Assembly: GCF_002000085.1 (NCBI RefSeq)
Contig: NZ_MUZU01000001.1
Location: forward strand, 1-64,000
Source of the DNA: Pseudocolwellia agarivorans
GTDB lineage: Bacteria; Pseudomonadota; Gammaproteobacteria; Enterobacterales; Alteromonadaceae
DNA length: 64,000 nt
Reading direction: 5' to 3'
Made by a program: the position numbers and the translations under genes. Shown one piece after another: positions 18,815-28,235 of this stretch (positions within the stretch are counted from its first letter, which is position 1; every line of letters starts with the position of its first letter). The notes below the pieces were generated by a model. That model was not told the origin of the DNA. It ran no database searches and worked only from the letters and a program-made list of their open reading frames with translations.

Positions 18815-19885
18815 TTATATTTCAACCGGTTGAATCCAGTTAAAAGTGTCTTCATGCGTACCGTACTGAATACCCGTTAACACATCATATAAATGCTTAG
18901 ACACCGCACCCGTTTTTTGATTATTTACAACGTAATCTTTATCTTTAAAGCACAATACGCCAACAGGTGAAATAACCGCAGCCGTACCACAACCAAATAC
19001 CTCAGTTATTTTACCACTCGCAATATCAGCAAGAATAAGCTCAATGTCTAAACGCTCTTCTGCAACTTCATAACCTAATGTAGGAGCAAGCTTTAACAAA
19101 GAATCGCGCGTAACACCCGGTAAAATACTACCACTTAATGAAGGCGTTACAATACGCTTACCTTCATAAACAAAACAGATATTCATCGCGCCTACTTCTT
19201 CAACATAACGCCCTTCTACTGCGTCTAACCAAAGCACTTGAGAATAACCTTTTTTAACAACATCTTCAGACGCATATAAACTAGCCGCATAGTTACCACC
19301 GGTTTTAGCTTCACCAACACCACCAACAACAGCACGACGGTATTTATCAGCAACATGCACAGCAATAGGCTCTAAACCACCTTTAAAGTATGCGCCTGCT
19401 GGCCCACAAATAATAAAATGCTGGTAATTAGAACTGGCACCTAAACCAAGTTTAGGACTTGTAGCAATCATGGTTGGACGGATATAAAGCGATGAACCGT
19501 TTTGAGACGGAACCCACTGATGATCTAAAGCGATTAATGACTTAATAGCATCTAAATGCAAAGCTTCGTCAACTTGCGGCATAACCATACGATTAGCAGA
19601 ACGATTAAAACGTTTAATATTCTCTTCAGGACGAAATAAATTAATAACACCTGTAGGAGATCTATAAGCTTTTAAACCTTCAAAAATTTCTTGGCTGTAA
19701 TGAAAGACAGCAGCAGAAGGATCAAGCGATAATGAATGATAAGGGCTAATTAAAGCATTATTCCAGCCAGATGTTTGGTCGTATTCTTGTGTAAACATGT
19801 GATCTGAAAAGGTAGTACCAAACGCAAAATTCTCAGGACAAGATCGGCGTTGATTCACATCAAGTGGCTGAATCGTGATAGACAT
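18815..19885 (-). CDS. ilvE: Branched-chain amino acid aminotransferase
   Basis: PLP enzyme (fold type IV) that transfers the amino group between glutamate and the 2-keto acids of leucine, isoleucine and valine. At 356 residues it belongs to the longer BCAT group (eukaryote-like and Gram-positive-like) rather than the 309-residue E. coli IlvE. Key features: FEGLKAYR near residue 69, KYRRAVVGGVGEAKTGGNYAASL with the PLP-binding Lys, EEVGAMNICFV, and FGCGTAAVISPVG. It feeds keto acids into the liu and icmF pathways found in this window, or supplies biosynthesis. It is monocistronic, with a strong terminator after it. Confidence 0.9.
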   Translation of the reverse strand: MSITIQPLDVNQRRSCPENFAFGTTFSDHMFTQEYDQTSGWNNALISPYHSLSLDPSAAVFHYSQEIFEGLKAYRSPTGVINLFRPEENIKRFNRSANRMVMPQVDEALHLDAIKSLIALDHQWVPSQNGSSLYIRPTMIATSPKLGLGASSNYQHFIICGPAGAYFKGGLEPIAVHVADKYRRAVVGGVGEAKTGGNYAASLYASEDVVKKGYSQVLWLDAVEGRYVEEVGAMNICFVYEGKRIVTPSLSGSILPGVTRDSLLKLAPTLGYEVAEERLDIELILADIASGKITEVFGCGTAAVISPVGVLCFKDKDYVVNNQKTGAVSKHLYDVLTGIQYGTHEDTFNWIQPVEI

Positions 19886-20327
19886 TATATTTCCTCAAGT
19901 AAATCGTTAAGTTATTCGTTTTTTTTAATGATATCACCATACTCAGTGTAAACAGAAGATGCGCGTTGAAAAAACCTTCAAAAACGTAAATATTTTTTAA
20001 CAAAAAACGTAATTAATTACTTATGGTTTTAAAGAAAGTATTTTGGCTAGATGTTTGATTTTTTAAGATATTAACAAACCTTATGACTCAATCAATTGAT
20101 TTATATTTTTTAAATATTTTATCTGAATATTATTTGGAATAAAAACACATGCATTTATACAAACTAAAGCTTTACATAAACCAATATTAAATAAACCTTT
20201 AATTAAGTAGTTCTTCATACAAAATAGAAAAATCATTCAAATAAAAGCTATAGCTACTTTTATACATTTGAATTTAATAAAATTAAATGCAATCATATAG
20301 TCAACAATTAACAACAAACAAAAAAAC
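19886..20327. other. AT-rich intergenic region between ilvE and the PhoD-like gene
   Basis: A 442-bp divergent intergenic region with very high A+T. It must contain the ilvE promoter (minus) and that of the PhoD-like gene (plus), but no clear operator, riboswitch or small gene was found. Confidence 0.5.
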
Positions 20328-22694
20328 ATGGATAAAAAACTATCTAGACGGTCAGCCCTTAAATTTGTTGCAGCTGGCGTAGTTGCCAGTGGTGTAAGTG
20401 GTTGTGTGAATACGAATACAAAAACAAATAATCCGTCTGTAAAAACAGGTACAACAAAAACACAAGATAAATGGCATAAAACTCATAATAGAGTTTGGCT
20501 TGGCGGTGAGTTCTGGGCTAATCCAATGGAAGATTGGCAAGTTAAAAATGGTGAAGCACAATGTTTAAGTAAAGGTGGTAATAGAAGTATCCACTCTTTA
20601 ACGCATCAGTTAACCAAGGTTAATAGCGAATTCAATATTTCAGTCAATCTAAAGCGTTTAGAACAAAACCTAAAAGACGGAGGCGCAGGCATTCGTTTAG
20701 GTGCTCGTAGCGATTTAAATGAACACAAGAGTAATTGCTTTGTTCAAAAAGGCTATGACTGTGGTGTATTAGGTAATAATTTAGTACTTGGCGATAAAAA
20801 AATACCACTCACTATTAATATTGAAGATAAAAGCATATCAATTCATCTTTCCGGCTCACCACAATTAGGTGCTATGTCGTTAAAGTTAGTCGCCAAAGAT
20901 ATTGCTTCAAATAAAATAATAGGTGAACTATTTCACTTAGAACCATCTGAAAAATTATTAGGTAATGTTGCATTAGTCAGTAATTTTTCAATTGCGTCTG
21001 TTACTACAAACCCACCCCCCATAAAGAACCAAGGCTGTCGATATAGCTTTAACCAATGGGTTTTACAGGGTGAAGCATTCTCAGTAACCGACGAACAAAA
21101 ATTTGGTCCTATTTTATGGAGCATGTATACACTCAGTAACTCTCGTACTACTGAAGGTTATGTGATGAAAATAAATGCATTCACAGGACCTTTAGGCGAT
21201 AAAGACAACCAAACATTAGAATTACAAGTTAAACAAAATAATAAATGGGTATCGTTAGGCAAAGAAGCATTGAATAACGATGGCTGGGTTGCCACCTTTA
21301 GAATCGCTAATTGGGATGAAACACGAGACACACCTTATCGTATTGTTTATATCGAAAAACACAAAGATGGCTCAGAAACTCCTGATATATGGACAGGGAA
21401 TATAAAAGCAAACCCTAGCGATTCTAAGCTACGTATGGCTGCACTAACTTGCCAAAATGACATTGGCTTCCCCTATCAACCAGTGGCTGAAAACGTGGCT
21501 AAACTTGATCCTGACCTTGTGTTTTTCTCTGGCGACCAACTTTATGAAAGCCATGGTGGATTTGGTTATATTCGTAGTCCTGACACAAAATCTATTCTTA
21601 ACTATTTAAGAAAATTTTATCAATTTGGTTGGGCTTTTAGAGACGTAATGCGAAACAGTCCAACGGTATGTTTACCTGATGACCACGATGTATTACAAGG
21701 TAACTTGTGGGGTGAAGGTGGCGCCACAATGAAAAACCCTGAAAAAGATTTTGGCGCTAGTATATTGGGAGGATACATTCAATCTCCTAGAGTCGTAAAT
21801 ACGGTTCACCGAACTAATGTTGGACATCATCCTGATGCATATGATCCAACTCCTACTAACGGAATTAGTTCGTATTATGGCGACTTAGTTTACGGTGGGG
21901 TTAGCTTTGCTATTCTTGCTGATAGGCAATGGAAAAGTGGACCAGAAAGTATTAATGTTGAAGTAGGCATTACAGGACAAAATGAAGATCCACTATTTAT
22001 CAATCCAGCTTATAACCCGCCAGGGTTAGATCTATTAGGTAAACGCCAAGAAAACTTCTTAGAAAAATGGGGCAAAGACTGGAATGCATGCAAACTTAAA
22101 GCGGTATTAAGCCAAACTGTATTTGCGGGTATTGCCACACATCAGCCTAAACCAAACCGTTACTTAAAATATGATTTCGACTCTAGTGGTTTTCCAGCAT
22201 CTGCACGTAATAAAGCAATAGATATAATGCGACCTTCTATGGCGTTACATATTTGTGGTGACACACATTTAGGCAGCTTAACTCAATATGGTGTTAATCA
22301 GCAACGTGACAGTAATTGGGCATTCTGTACTCCAGCAATTTCAGCGGGATGGCCAAGATGGTGGTTACCTGATGTAGCTAATATTCCTTACAAAAATAGA
22401 CCGGCTCATCAGCTTGCTCAAACAGGTGAATACTTAGATACTTTTGGTAATAAAATTTACGTCTATGCAGTGGGAAACCCTGAAGTAGGACGCTCTGAAA
22501 ATAGATATGTACATGCCCATGAAAAAGGCAGTGGTTTTGGTTTTATTACCTTTGATACAGACAAGCTCACTTATACTTTAGACTCATACCGCTTTTTAGT
22601 TGATGTTACTGATGGCAAGGCAAGTAATCAATTTCCTGGCTGGCCTGTAACTATTCACCAAAAAGAAAACCGTGGTGAAAATATAATTAGTTAA
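20328..22694 (+). CDS. PhoD-like phosphatase, Tat-exported lipoprotein
   Basis: Predicted metallophosphoesterase of 788 residues, related to PhoD alkaline phosphatases/phosphodiesterases. The N-terminus MDKKLSRRSALKFVAAG is a twin-arginine signal, and VSGC (Cys at about residue 26) is a lipobox, so the protein is probably anchored outside the cytoplasm. The first ~360 residues form a beta-rich part; the second half has the metal-site motifs FSGDQLYESHGG, CLPDDHDVLQGNLWGEGG and HICGDTHLGSL. It could release phosphate from organic phosphodiesters in the periplasm. No Pho-box was recognised. It is convergent with nhaR. Confidence 0.8.
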   Translation: MDKKLSRRSALKFVAAGVVASGVSGCVNTNTKTNNPSVKTGTTKTQDKWHKTHNRVWLGGEFWANPMEDWQVKNGEAQCLSKGGNRSIHSLTHQLTKVNSEFNISVNLKRLEQNLKDGGAGIRLGARSDLNEHKSNCFVQKGYDCGVLGNNLVLGDKKIPLTINIEDKSISIHLSGSPQLGAMSLKLVAKDIASNKIIGELFHLEPSEKLLGNVALVSNFSIASVTTNPPPIKNQGCRYSFNQWVLQGEAFSVTDEQKFGPILWSMYTLSNSRTTEGYVMKINAFTGPLGDKDNQTLELQVKQNNKWVSLGKEALNNDGWVATFRIANWDETRDTPYRIVYIEKHKDGSETPDIWTGNIKANPSDSKLRMAALTCQNDIGFPYQPVAENVAKLDPDLVFFSGDQLYESHGGFGYIRSPDTKSILNYLRKFYQFGWAFRDVMRNSPTVCLPDDHDVLQGNLWGEGGATMKNPEKDFGASILGGYIQSPRVVNTVHRTNVGHHPDAYDPTPTNGISSYYGDLVYGGVSFAILADRQWKSGPESINVEVGITGQNEDPLFINPAYNPPGLDLLGKRQENFLEKWGKDWNACKLKAVLSQTVFAGIATHQPKPNRYLKYDFDSSGFPASARNKAIDIMRPSMALHICGDTHLGSLTQYGVNQQRDSNWAFCTPAISAGWPRWWLPDVANIPYKNRPAHQLAQTGEYLDTFGNKIYVYAVGNPEVGRSENRYVHAHEKGSGFGFITFDTDKLTYTLDSYRFLVDVTDGKASNQFPGWPVTIHQKENRGENIIS

Positions 22695-22707
22695 CATACC
22701 CCCTAAA

Positions 22708-22737
22708 ATATTGAGTTAGCCATAACTAACTCAATAT
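22708..22737. terminator. Hairpin terminator between convergent PhoD-like gene and nhaR
   Basis: ATATTGAGTTAG pairs perfectly (12 bp) with CTAACTCAATAT around a 6-nt loop, 14 nt after the PhoD-like stop codon. U-tracts are short on both sides. Confidence 0.6.
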
Positions 22738-22754
22738 ACAACCAATACCTAAAC

Positions 22755-23663
22755 TTAGATTATTGGCTGTTCAAACAATTTTTTACCTTCTTTTAAAAGC
22801 AGTTGTACAGCGGGATGTTTCACTTTTCTCTCTGGAGAAATAAGATAATAATGCTCAGTAATATCTGTCGTTCTACCAATTAATTTAACATCAAACTGCT
22901 CAATCACGTGTTTATCAATAATCGTTGGCGCACAAAATACACCATACCCTGCTTGACCAAAATAGTGCGCTAAAATAGAGTCATCAAATTCGCCAATAAT
23001 AACAGGTGAAATATTTAATTGTTCAAACCAAGACAGCACACTCAAGCGTTGATTAGAGCCCTCTCCTGCAGTGAAAAATGGCGTACCGTTAAGTGATTGC
23101 GGAAAGTTTTCTATAAGCTTTTTAGCTAAACTTTCATGCGCAAAAAAGCTTAATCCACACTTCCCCACTAAATGACTATATGCTTTTAAAGGAGAATAAG
23201 GCGGTAAAGAGGTATCACTTAACACTGCATCTAATTTATTGGTAGCAAGTTCTCCTAATAACACCTCTAGGCTTGTTTCTTTACATACTAATTTTATCGA
23301 CTCGTCAGTAGTATATATAGCCTTCAAAAAATTAAACGAAAATACTTTAGCTATAACGTCGGTTACCCCGATAGAAAATCGATAAGTAAAGTCGGTAGAA
23401 TGGTTTTTTAATGAATTCAGTAATTCATCACCTAAGCTAAATATTTCTTGAGCGTAGCTTAACGTGACATGACCTATATCATTTAAAACCAACCGCTTAC
23501 CTTTACGTTCAAATAACGGATACCCTAATTGCTCTTCCAGTAGGCTTAACTGAGCACTTAACGCCTGTGGTGTAATATGTATAGCACTAGAGGCTTTAGC
23601 AATACTTCCGTGTGTTGCAATAGTTTGAAAATAGTACAAATGATGGTAGTTAAGTTTAGCCAT
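22755..23663 (-). CDS. nhaR: LysR-family activator of the Na+/H+ antiporter gene
   Basis: Transcription factor of 302 residues. The N-terminal winged helix (MAKLNYHHLYYFQTIATHGSIAKASSAIHITPQALSAQLSLLEEQLG) resembles E. coli NhaR, which starts with the same pattern, and the length equals that of NhaR (301). It lies divergently from nhaA across 156 bp, the natural position for its regulator, and the shared intergenic region contains a 14-bp inverted repeat. NhaR senses sodium in E. coli; this role is inferred here. Confidence 0.87.
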   Translation of the reverse strand: MAKLNYHHLYYFQTIATHGSIAKASSAIHITPQALSAQLSLLEEQLGYPLFERKGKRLVLNDIGHVTLSYAQEIFSLGDELLNSLKNHSTDFTYRFSIGVTDVIAKVFSFNFLKAIYTTDESIKLVCKETSLEVLLGELATNKLDAVLSDTSLPPYSPLKAYSHLVGKCGLSFFAHESLAKKLIENFPQSLNGTPFFTAGEGSNQRLSVLSWFEQLNISPVIIGEFDDSILAHYFGQAGYGVFCAPTIIDKHVIEQFDVKLIGRTTDITEHYYLISPERKVKHPAVQLLLKEGKKLFEQPII

Positions 23664-23698
23664 AACCTTTCCTTTATGAAGGATAATTCACAAAAATA

Positions 23699-23734
23699 AA
23701 TAAGTTGATAATACACCATTATTATCAACTTATT
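23699..23734. promoter_or_regulatory. 14-bp perfect inverted repeat in the nhaR-nhaA control region
   Basis: AATAAGTTGATAAT (23699-23712) and ATTATCAACTTATT (23721-23734) are perfectly complementary with an 8-nt spacer. The repeat lies nearer nhaR (36 nt from its start) within the divergent intergenic region. It could be an operator or an RNA hairpin in the nhaR leader. Confidence 0.45.
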
Positions 23735-23819
23735 ATTGAGTACATCGCAACTTTATACGACTTTTATTGTTACTTTTATTTCTTTATAACTATTACTGGT
23801 AACTAAAAAAGGAGTATCT

Positions 23820-25022
23820 ATGTCAGAAAATAAACTTGTTCTACAATGGAAGCAATTTATACAAACAGATGCTAGCTCAGGTATTATTTTAGTTATTGCC
23901 GCTGCACTTGCTTTAGTTATGGCAAATAGTATTTTTAGTGCGAGCTACAATGATTTTCTAGAATTTCCCGTTAGCATCACCTTAGGCACATTTTCAATCA
24001 GTAAACCCTTGGTACTTTGGGTAAACGATGGATTAATGGCTATTTTCTTTTTTGTAGTAGGTTTAGAGATTAAGCGTGAATTATTTTACGGACAATTATC
24101 TCGACCCGATCAAATTGTTTTACCATTTCTAGCCGCCATCGCAGGTATTATCTTTCCAGCCTTAATTTATGTAGCTTTTAACTATCAAGACGCTGTAGCA
24201 ATGAACGGCTGGGCAATTCCTTCGGCCACAGACATAGCTTTCGCTCTCGGTATATTTATTTTATTTGGTAAACATCTACCACCAAGTTTAAAACTGTTTC
24301 TATTATCTGTAGCTATTATTGACGATATTGGCGCAGTAATAATTATCGCAATTTTTTATTCACAAGATCTCGCTCCAAACAGCTTAGTTGTCGCTATTGT
24401 TGGCTTGGTAACTTTATTTATTTTCAATCGATTAAAACTAGAAAATAAAACCCCTTTTATATTGGTGTCAATCATTGTATGGGCAGCCGTATTAAAATCA
24501 GGCGTACATGCTACTTTAGCTGGTTTTGCTGTTGCTTGGTTTATCCCTATAGCACGTGAAAAATCTCAATCAATGTCGTACCAAATAGAGCATGGACTAC
24601 ATCCTTGGGTTGCTTTTTTTGTGTTACCACTCTTTGCCTTTGCAAATGCAGGTGTAGGACTCACTGACGCTTCAGTTGATGAATTATTTACTCCTATTTC
24701 TGTCGGTATTATTGGAGGCCTGTTCATTGGTAAACAGTTCGGAATTTTTACGGCCTGCTTTATCGCTATTAAATTAAAGCTGTGTAGCTTACCTAAAGAC
24801 GCAACTTGGACGCAATTATACGGCGTGTGTTTACTATGTGGCGTTGGTTTTACTATGAGTTTATTTATCGGGTCTTTAGCCTTTGAAGAGCAAGGTCTAG
24901 CTTATCAAACTCAGGTCAAAGTAGGCGTACTAGTAGGTTCATTAATTTCAGCCTTTACTGGTGCATGGTTAATTAAACACTCATCAAAAAAATTACTTAA
25001 CAACTTAGGAGAAAAGCAATGA
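23820..25022 (+). CDS. nhaA: Na+/H+ antiporter NhaA
   Basis: Inner-membrane sodium/proton antiporter of 400 residues with about 12 membrane segments, matching the usual 380-400. Diagnostic segments are MAIFFFVVGLEIKRE, NGWAIPSATDIAFALG and AIIDDIGAVIIIAIFY, the last containing the paired Asp residues that bind Na+/H+. LHPWVAFFVLPLFAFANAGV and CGVGFTMSLFIGSLAF also fit. A GGAG Shine-Dalgarno sequence precedes the ATG. It supports salt and pH homeostasis in a marine cell. The next gene overlaps its stop codon. Confidence 0.95.
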   Translation: MSENKLVLQWKQFIQTDASSGIILVIAAALALVMANSIFSASYNDFLEFPVSITLGTFSISKPLVLWVNDGLMAIFFFVVGLEIKRELFYGQLSRPDQIVLPFLAAIAGIIFPALIYVAFNYQDAVAMNGWAIPSATDIAFALGIFILFGKHLPPSLKLFLLSVAIIDDIGAVIIIAIFYSQDLAPNSLVVAIVGLVTLFIFNRLKLENKTPFILVSIIVWAAVLKSGVHATLAGFAVAWFIPIAREKSQSMSYQIEHGLHPWVAFFVLPLFAFANAGVGLTDASVDELFTPISVGIIGGLFIGKQFGIFTACFIAIKLKLCSLPKDATWTQLYGVCLLCGVGFTMSLFIGSLAFEEQGLAYQTQVKVGVLVGSLISAFTGAWLIKHSSKKLLNNLGEKQ

Positions 25023-25480
25023 AAAAACTAAAACATCTAATGCTTAATTTAACTGCTGTTGCCTTAATTATATCTCCAAACATTTCGTTTGCTGACTTTA
25101 AATCAGACATCATTCAGTCATGTTCAGCATATCAACAAGGGAAAGATAAAAGTGAAATAAACCCATGTAAGTTATATATCGATGGTTTTATAGATTCTTC
25201 ATTATTGTCTGAAGATGCAGCTATGCAACCCAAAGCGATGATAAAAAAACAATCGGAACCACAGAGCGACTTTTTAAAACGCGCATATCAAACACGCGTA
25301 TTTACAGCGCCTACAGGATTACAATCTGATGCAACCTATCAATTTTGTATTCCTATTGAGTATGATAGAAAAAAAATTGCTTCAACTGTAGCTAAATCAA
25401 TAAACATTGAAAAACTCGCTGATATTTCACTTAAAGAAGTATTACTAGAAACCTTAATTACCAAGTTTCCTTGTAACTAA
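25019..25480 (+). CDS. Secreted Rap1a/Tai-like small protein
   Basis: A 153-residue protein with a signal peptide (MKKLKHLMLNLTAVALIISPNISFA). The mature part has four Cys in the pattern SCSAY...PCKLYIDGFIDS...FCIPIEYD...KFPCN. The spacing, the YxxGxxD-like central part and the closing CIP...PC resemble the Rap1a/Tai family, known as periplasmic immunity proteins against type VI secretion amidases (Tai4/Rap1a). No effector gene lies nearby; ATGA overlap with nhaA suggests translational coupling. It may be an orphan immunity homologue or a housekeeping member of the fold. Confidence 0.6.
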   Translation: MKKLKHLMLNLTAVALIISPNISFADFKSDIIQSCSAYQQGKDKSEINPCKLYIDGFIDSSLLSEDAAMQPKAMIKKQSEPQSDFLKRAYQTRVFTAPTGLQSDATYQFCIPIEYDRKKIASTVAKSINIEKLADISLKEVLLETLITKFPCN

Positions 25481-25522
25481 TCTAACTTTTTATTTTTTAT
25501 TTTTTTATTAAAGAGGCGCACA

Positions 25523-25888
25523 ATGGAATTAACGATTACAGAGCTAAATATTGAATTAAACAATGAAAGCAAATTACGTATTCGCCAAAAAGCAATCCGT
25601 ATGTTTAATAAAATATGTGACAATATTCAAAAAATTACCGTTACAGTGAATGATATAAATGGTCCTAAAGGGGGTAAAGATAAAACTTGTCGCGTTGTTA
25701 TTCATGCGGGAGGCATGCCTGACATTGTGGTAACAGATAATCAAAACTCTGTGACCTCAGCCGTCAATATAGCACTAAATAGAGCTCGAACCACTCTAGT
25801 AAAAAAACTAAAACGTAAACAAAAAAATAGACCTTCATGGAGAGAAAAACCTGTTGAAGAAGATTTAAAGAAATATTTAGACCAATAA
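25523..25888 (+). CDS. HPF/RaiA-family ribosome-associated protein
   Basis: A 121-residue protein with the beta-alpha-beta-beta-beta-alpha pattern of the ribosome hibernation/sigma-54 modulation family (MELTITELNIELNNESKLRIRQKAIRMFNKICDNIQKITVTVNDINGPKGGKDKTCRVVIHAGG). NIALNRARTTLVKKLKRKQKNR forms the basic C-terminal helix. These proteins bind the small ribosomal subunit and silence translation under stress. It is 42 bp after the Rap1a-like gene, preceded by AAGAGG, and may belong to the nhaA transcript. It is not the canonical rpoN-linked hpf. Confidence 0.7.
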   Translation: MELTITELNIELNNESKLRIRQKAIRMFNKICDNIQKITVTVNDINGPKGGKDKTCRVVIHAGGMPDIVVTDNQNSVTSAVNIALNRARTTLVKKLKRKQKNRPSWREKPVEEDLKKYLDQ

Positions 25889-25949
25889 CTAAACGCTATA
25901 AAATCCCCATTAACATTTAATTTAAATCGTTTTTAATTTTACCCTAACC

Positions 25950-25983
25950 ACCTCTAACTCAATAAATAAAATGAGTTAGAGGT
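25950..25983. terminator. Hairpin after the HPF-like gene
   Basis: ACCTCTAACTCA pairs perfectly with TGAGTTAGAGGT around a 10-nt loop, 61 nt downstream of the HPF-like stop codon. The U-tract is missing, so it may be a processing or 3'-end stabilising hairpin. Confidence 0.5.
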
Positions 25984-26137
25984 TCACTAAACTTTATCTT
26001 TCATGCATAACCAACATTTAATTTTAAAATAAACACTTACAATTAATTCATCAATAAGTCTCATAAAAAATTGTTTTTTCATTAAACCGACTCAATATAG
26101 TAATAGTTAGTATATCTGCCTATTTTACGGAGAAAAA

Positions 26138-26794
26138 ATGACTCACCCAATTATCAGCGATTTACAAAAGCGTTACACAGCAAAGCGTTATGATCCAACA
26201 AAACGTGTACCTCAAGAAGATTTAGCTATAATTTATGAAGCAATGCGTCTTTCACCTTCATCAATTAACTCTCAACCTTGGAAATTCATAGTTATAGAGT
26301 CTGACGAAGCCAAACAACGTATGCACGATACATTTGTAAATAAATTCCAGTTTAATCAACCGCATATTAAAATGGCTTCTCATATTATTTTATTTGCACA
26401 TAACCCTAAATATACACGTGAAGATTACGCAAAGGTTATTGATGCGGATATAAAAAATGGTCGCACACAAGAAGAAAATAGAGAACAAGCATTTGGAGCT
26501 TTCGCATTTGTCGATTTAAATACAGATACCGATGGTAACAATGAAGCATGGACTAAAGCTCAAACTTATATTGCCTTAGGAAATACGATGCACGCAGCTG
26601 CACGATTAGGTATTGATTCAACGCCTATGGAAGGTGTTGATGCAGAATTAATTAGCGAAATTTTCGCAAAAGAGCTTGATGGGTATTTATGCGATGCAGC
26701 ACTTGTACTTGGCTATCATGACAAAGCAGAAGATTATAACGCGAAATTACCTAAGTCTCGCCTTCCTTTAGAAAAAATTATTCAAGTCTTATAG
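26138..26794 (+). CDS. NAD(P)H nitroreductase, NfsB-like
   Basis: FMN-dependent oxidoreductase of 218 residues, the length of E. coli NfsB (217). The start KRYTAKRYDPTKRVP and RLSPSSINSQPWKFIVIE are the FMN-binding features of the nitroreductase fold; AAARLGIDSTPMEGVDAE and LGYHDKAEDYNAKLPKSRLPLEKII match the NfsB/dihydropteridine reductase subgroup. It reduces nitroaromatics or quinones with NAD(P)H in the cytoplasm. It stands alone, preceded by ACGGAG near the ATG. Confidence 0.87.
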   Translation: MTHPIISDLQKRYTAKRYDPTKRVPQEDLAIIYEAMRLSPSSINSQPWKFIVIESDEAKQRMHDTFVNKFQFNQPHIKMASHIILFAHNPKYTREDYAKVIDADIKNGRTQEENREQAFGAFAFVDLNTDTDGNNEAWTKAQTYIALGNTMHAAARLGIDSTPMEGVDAELISEIFAKELDGYLCDAALVLGYHDKAEDYNAKLPKSRLPLEKIIQVL

Positions 26795-26852
26795 CTTCAG
26801 ATCATATATTTATTAAAACGAATACCCCTTATCAAGCAATAAAACGAGTATA

Positions 26853-26907
26853 TTAGAGTGTGTTGAATTTGAATAAAATTTATACTCAAAAGGCCAACAC
26901 GCTCTAA
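26853..26907. terminator. Hairpin between convergent nitroreductase and thiolase genes
   Basis: TTAGAGTGTGTTG (26853-26865) pairs with CAACACGCTCTAA (26895-26907), 13 bp with one G-U pair on one strand; an inner stem TTTGAATA/TATACTCAAA adds to it. It separates the two converging genes. Confidence 0.55.
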
Positions 26908-26933
26908 TAAACCTGAACTCGCGATAAATAATG

Positions 26934-28118
26934 TTATAACATTTCTAACGCAATGGCTGTGGCTTCACCACCACCGATACAAAGTGACGCTACACCTTTA
27001 GATAAACCTCTATTTTTAAGGGCATGTATTAATGTCACCATAATACGTGCACCACTAGCGCCTAATGGATGACCCAACGCACAAGCACCACCGTTAACAT
27101 TTACTTTTTCAGCATCTAAAGAAAGTTCTTTAAGGGCTAGCATAGTTACCATAGCAAACGCTTCGTTGATTTCGTATAAATCAACGTCTTGTGTTGTCCA
27201 ACCCGCTTTAGCTAATACTTTATTCATTGCGCCAACAGGAGCAACAGTAAACTCTGCTGGAGCTTGTGCATGTGTCGCATGAGCAACCACTTTACATAAA
27301 GGGGTTAAACCACGCTTATCCGCTTCAGACTTTTTCATTAAAACAAGTGCTGCTGCACCATCAGAAATTGAGCTTGAATTTGCCGCTGTAATTGTTCCAT
27401 CTTTCTTAAAAGCTGGACGTAAACTAGGAATTTTATCAGGGCGCGCATTGCCTGGCTGTTCGTCTGTATCAAAAATAACATCACCTTTACGTGATTGAAC
27501 GGTAACCGCTGCAACTTCTTCTTTAAAAGCACCTGACTCAATCGCAGCATTTGCACGTGACAATGAACGTATTGCATAAGCATCCATATCTTCACGAGTA
27601 AAGCTAGCCGCGTCTGCCGTTTCTTGAGCAAAACATCCCATAGAAATACCGTCATAAGCATTTTCTAAACCGTCTAACATCATGTGATCAAGTACTTGAC
27701 CGTGCCCCATACGCATACCAGTTCTCGCTTTTGGTAGCATATAAGGTGCATTACTCATACTTTCCATACCGCCAGCAATAGCCACATTAATTGATCCTGC
27801 TAAAATAGCATCATGTGCTTGCATTGCGGCTTTCATGCCTGAACCACAAACTTTATTAATAGTGGTACATACGGTAGACAAGGCTAAACCTGCACCAATA
27901 GATGCCTGACGAGCTGGTGCTTGCTTTAAACCCGCAGGTAAAACACAGCCCATGATCACTTCATCAACTTGGTCATTCGCTAAGTTAGCCTTCTCAAGCG
28001 CTGCGCTGATCGCGGTTGCACCAAGTTTAGGAGATTCAACGCTAGCTAATCCTCCTTGAAAGCCACCCATAGGGGTTCTTACAGCAGATACTATTACTAC
28101 ATAATCTTCAGCAGACAT
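26934..28118 (-). CDS. Acetyl-CoA C-acyltransferase (thiolase II type)
   Basis: Cytoplasmic thiolase of 394 residues, a usual length for AtoB/PhaA-type enzymes. The acyl-accepting Cys lies in TINKVCGSGMKA (about residue 90); NEAFA, GGACALGHPLGASGAR (catalytic His) and CIGGGEA (second catalytic Cys) are intact. It condenses or cleaves acetoacetyl-CoA. Its divergence from liuR/liuABCDE, with a LiuR-type operator between, suggests co-control with leucine degradation, where acetoacetate-derived acetoacetyl-CoA must be cleaved. No CoA-transferase gene is in the window. Confidence 0.88.
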   Translation of the reverse strand: MSAEDYVVIVSAVRTPMGGFQGGLASVESPKLGATAISAALEKANLANDQVDEVIMGCVLPAGLKQAPARQASIGAGLALSTVCTTINKVCGSGMKAAMQAHDAILAGSINVAIAGGMESMSNAPYMLPKARTGMRMGHGQVLDHMMLDGLENAYDGISMGCFAQETADAASFTREDMDAYAIRSLSRANAAIESGAFKEEVAAVTVQSRKGDVIFDTDEQPGNARPDKIPSLRPAFKKDGTITAANSSSISDGAAALVLMKKSEADKRGLTPLCKVVAHATHAQAPAEFTVAPVGAMNKVLAKAGWTTQDVDLYEINEAFAMVTMLALKELSLDAEKVNVNGGACALGHPLGASGARIMVTLIHALKNRGLSKGVASLCIGGGEATAIALEML

Positions 28119-28235
28119 GTTAATTCCTCATCGTTGTATTTATACTTATTTTATATGCTTTCTGTTTCCAGAGTATTTTAAAAAATTTATCTATTGTTAG
28201 ATTTTTTTATTCGATTAATTAAATCATACACCAAG

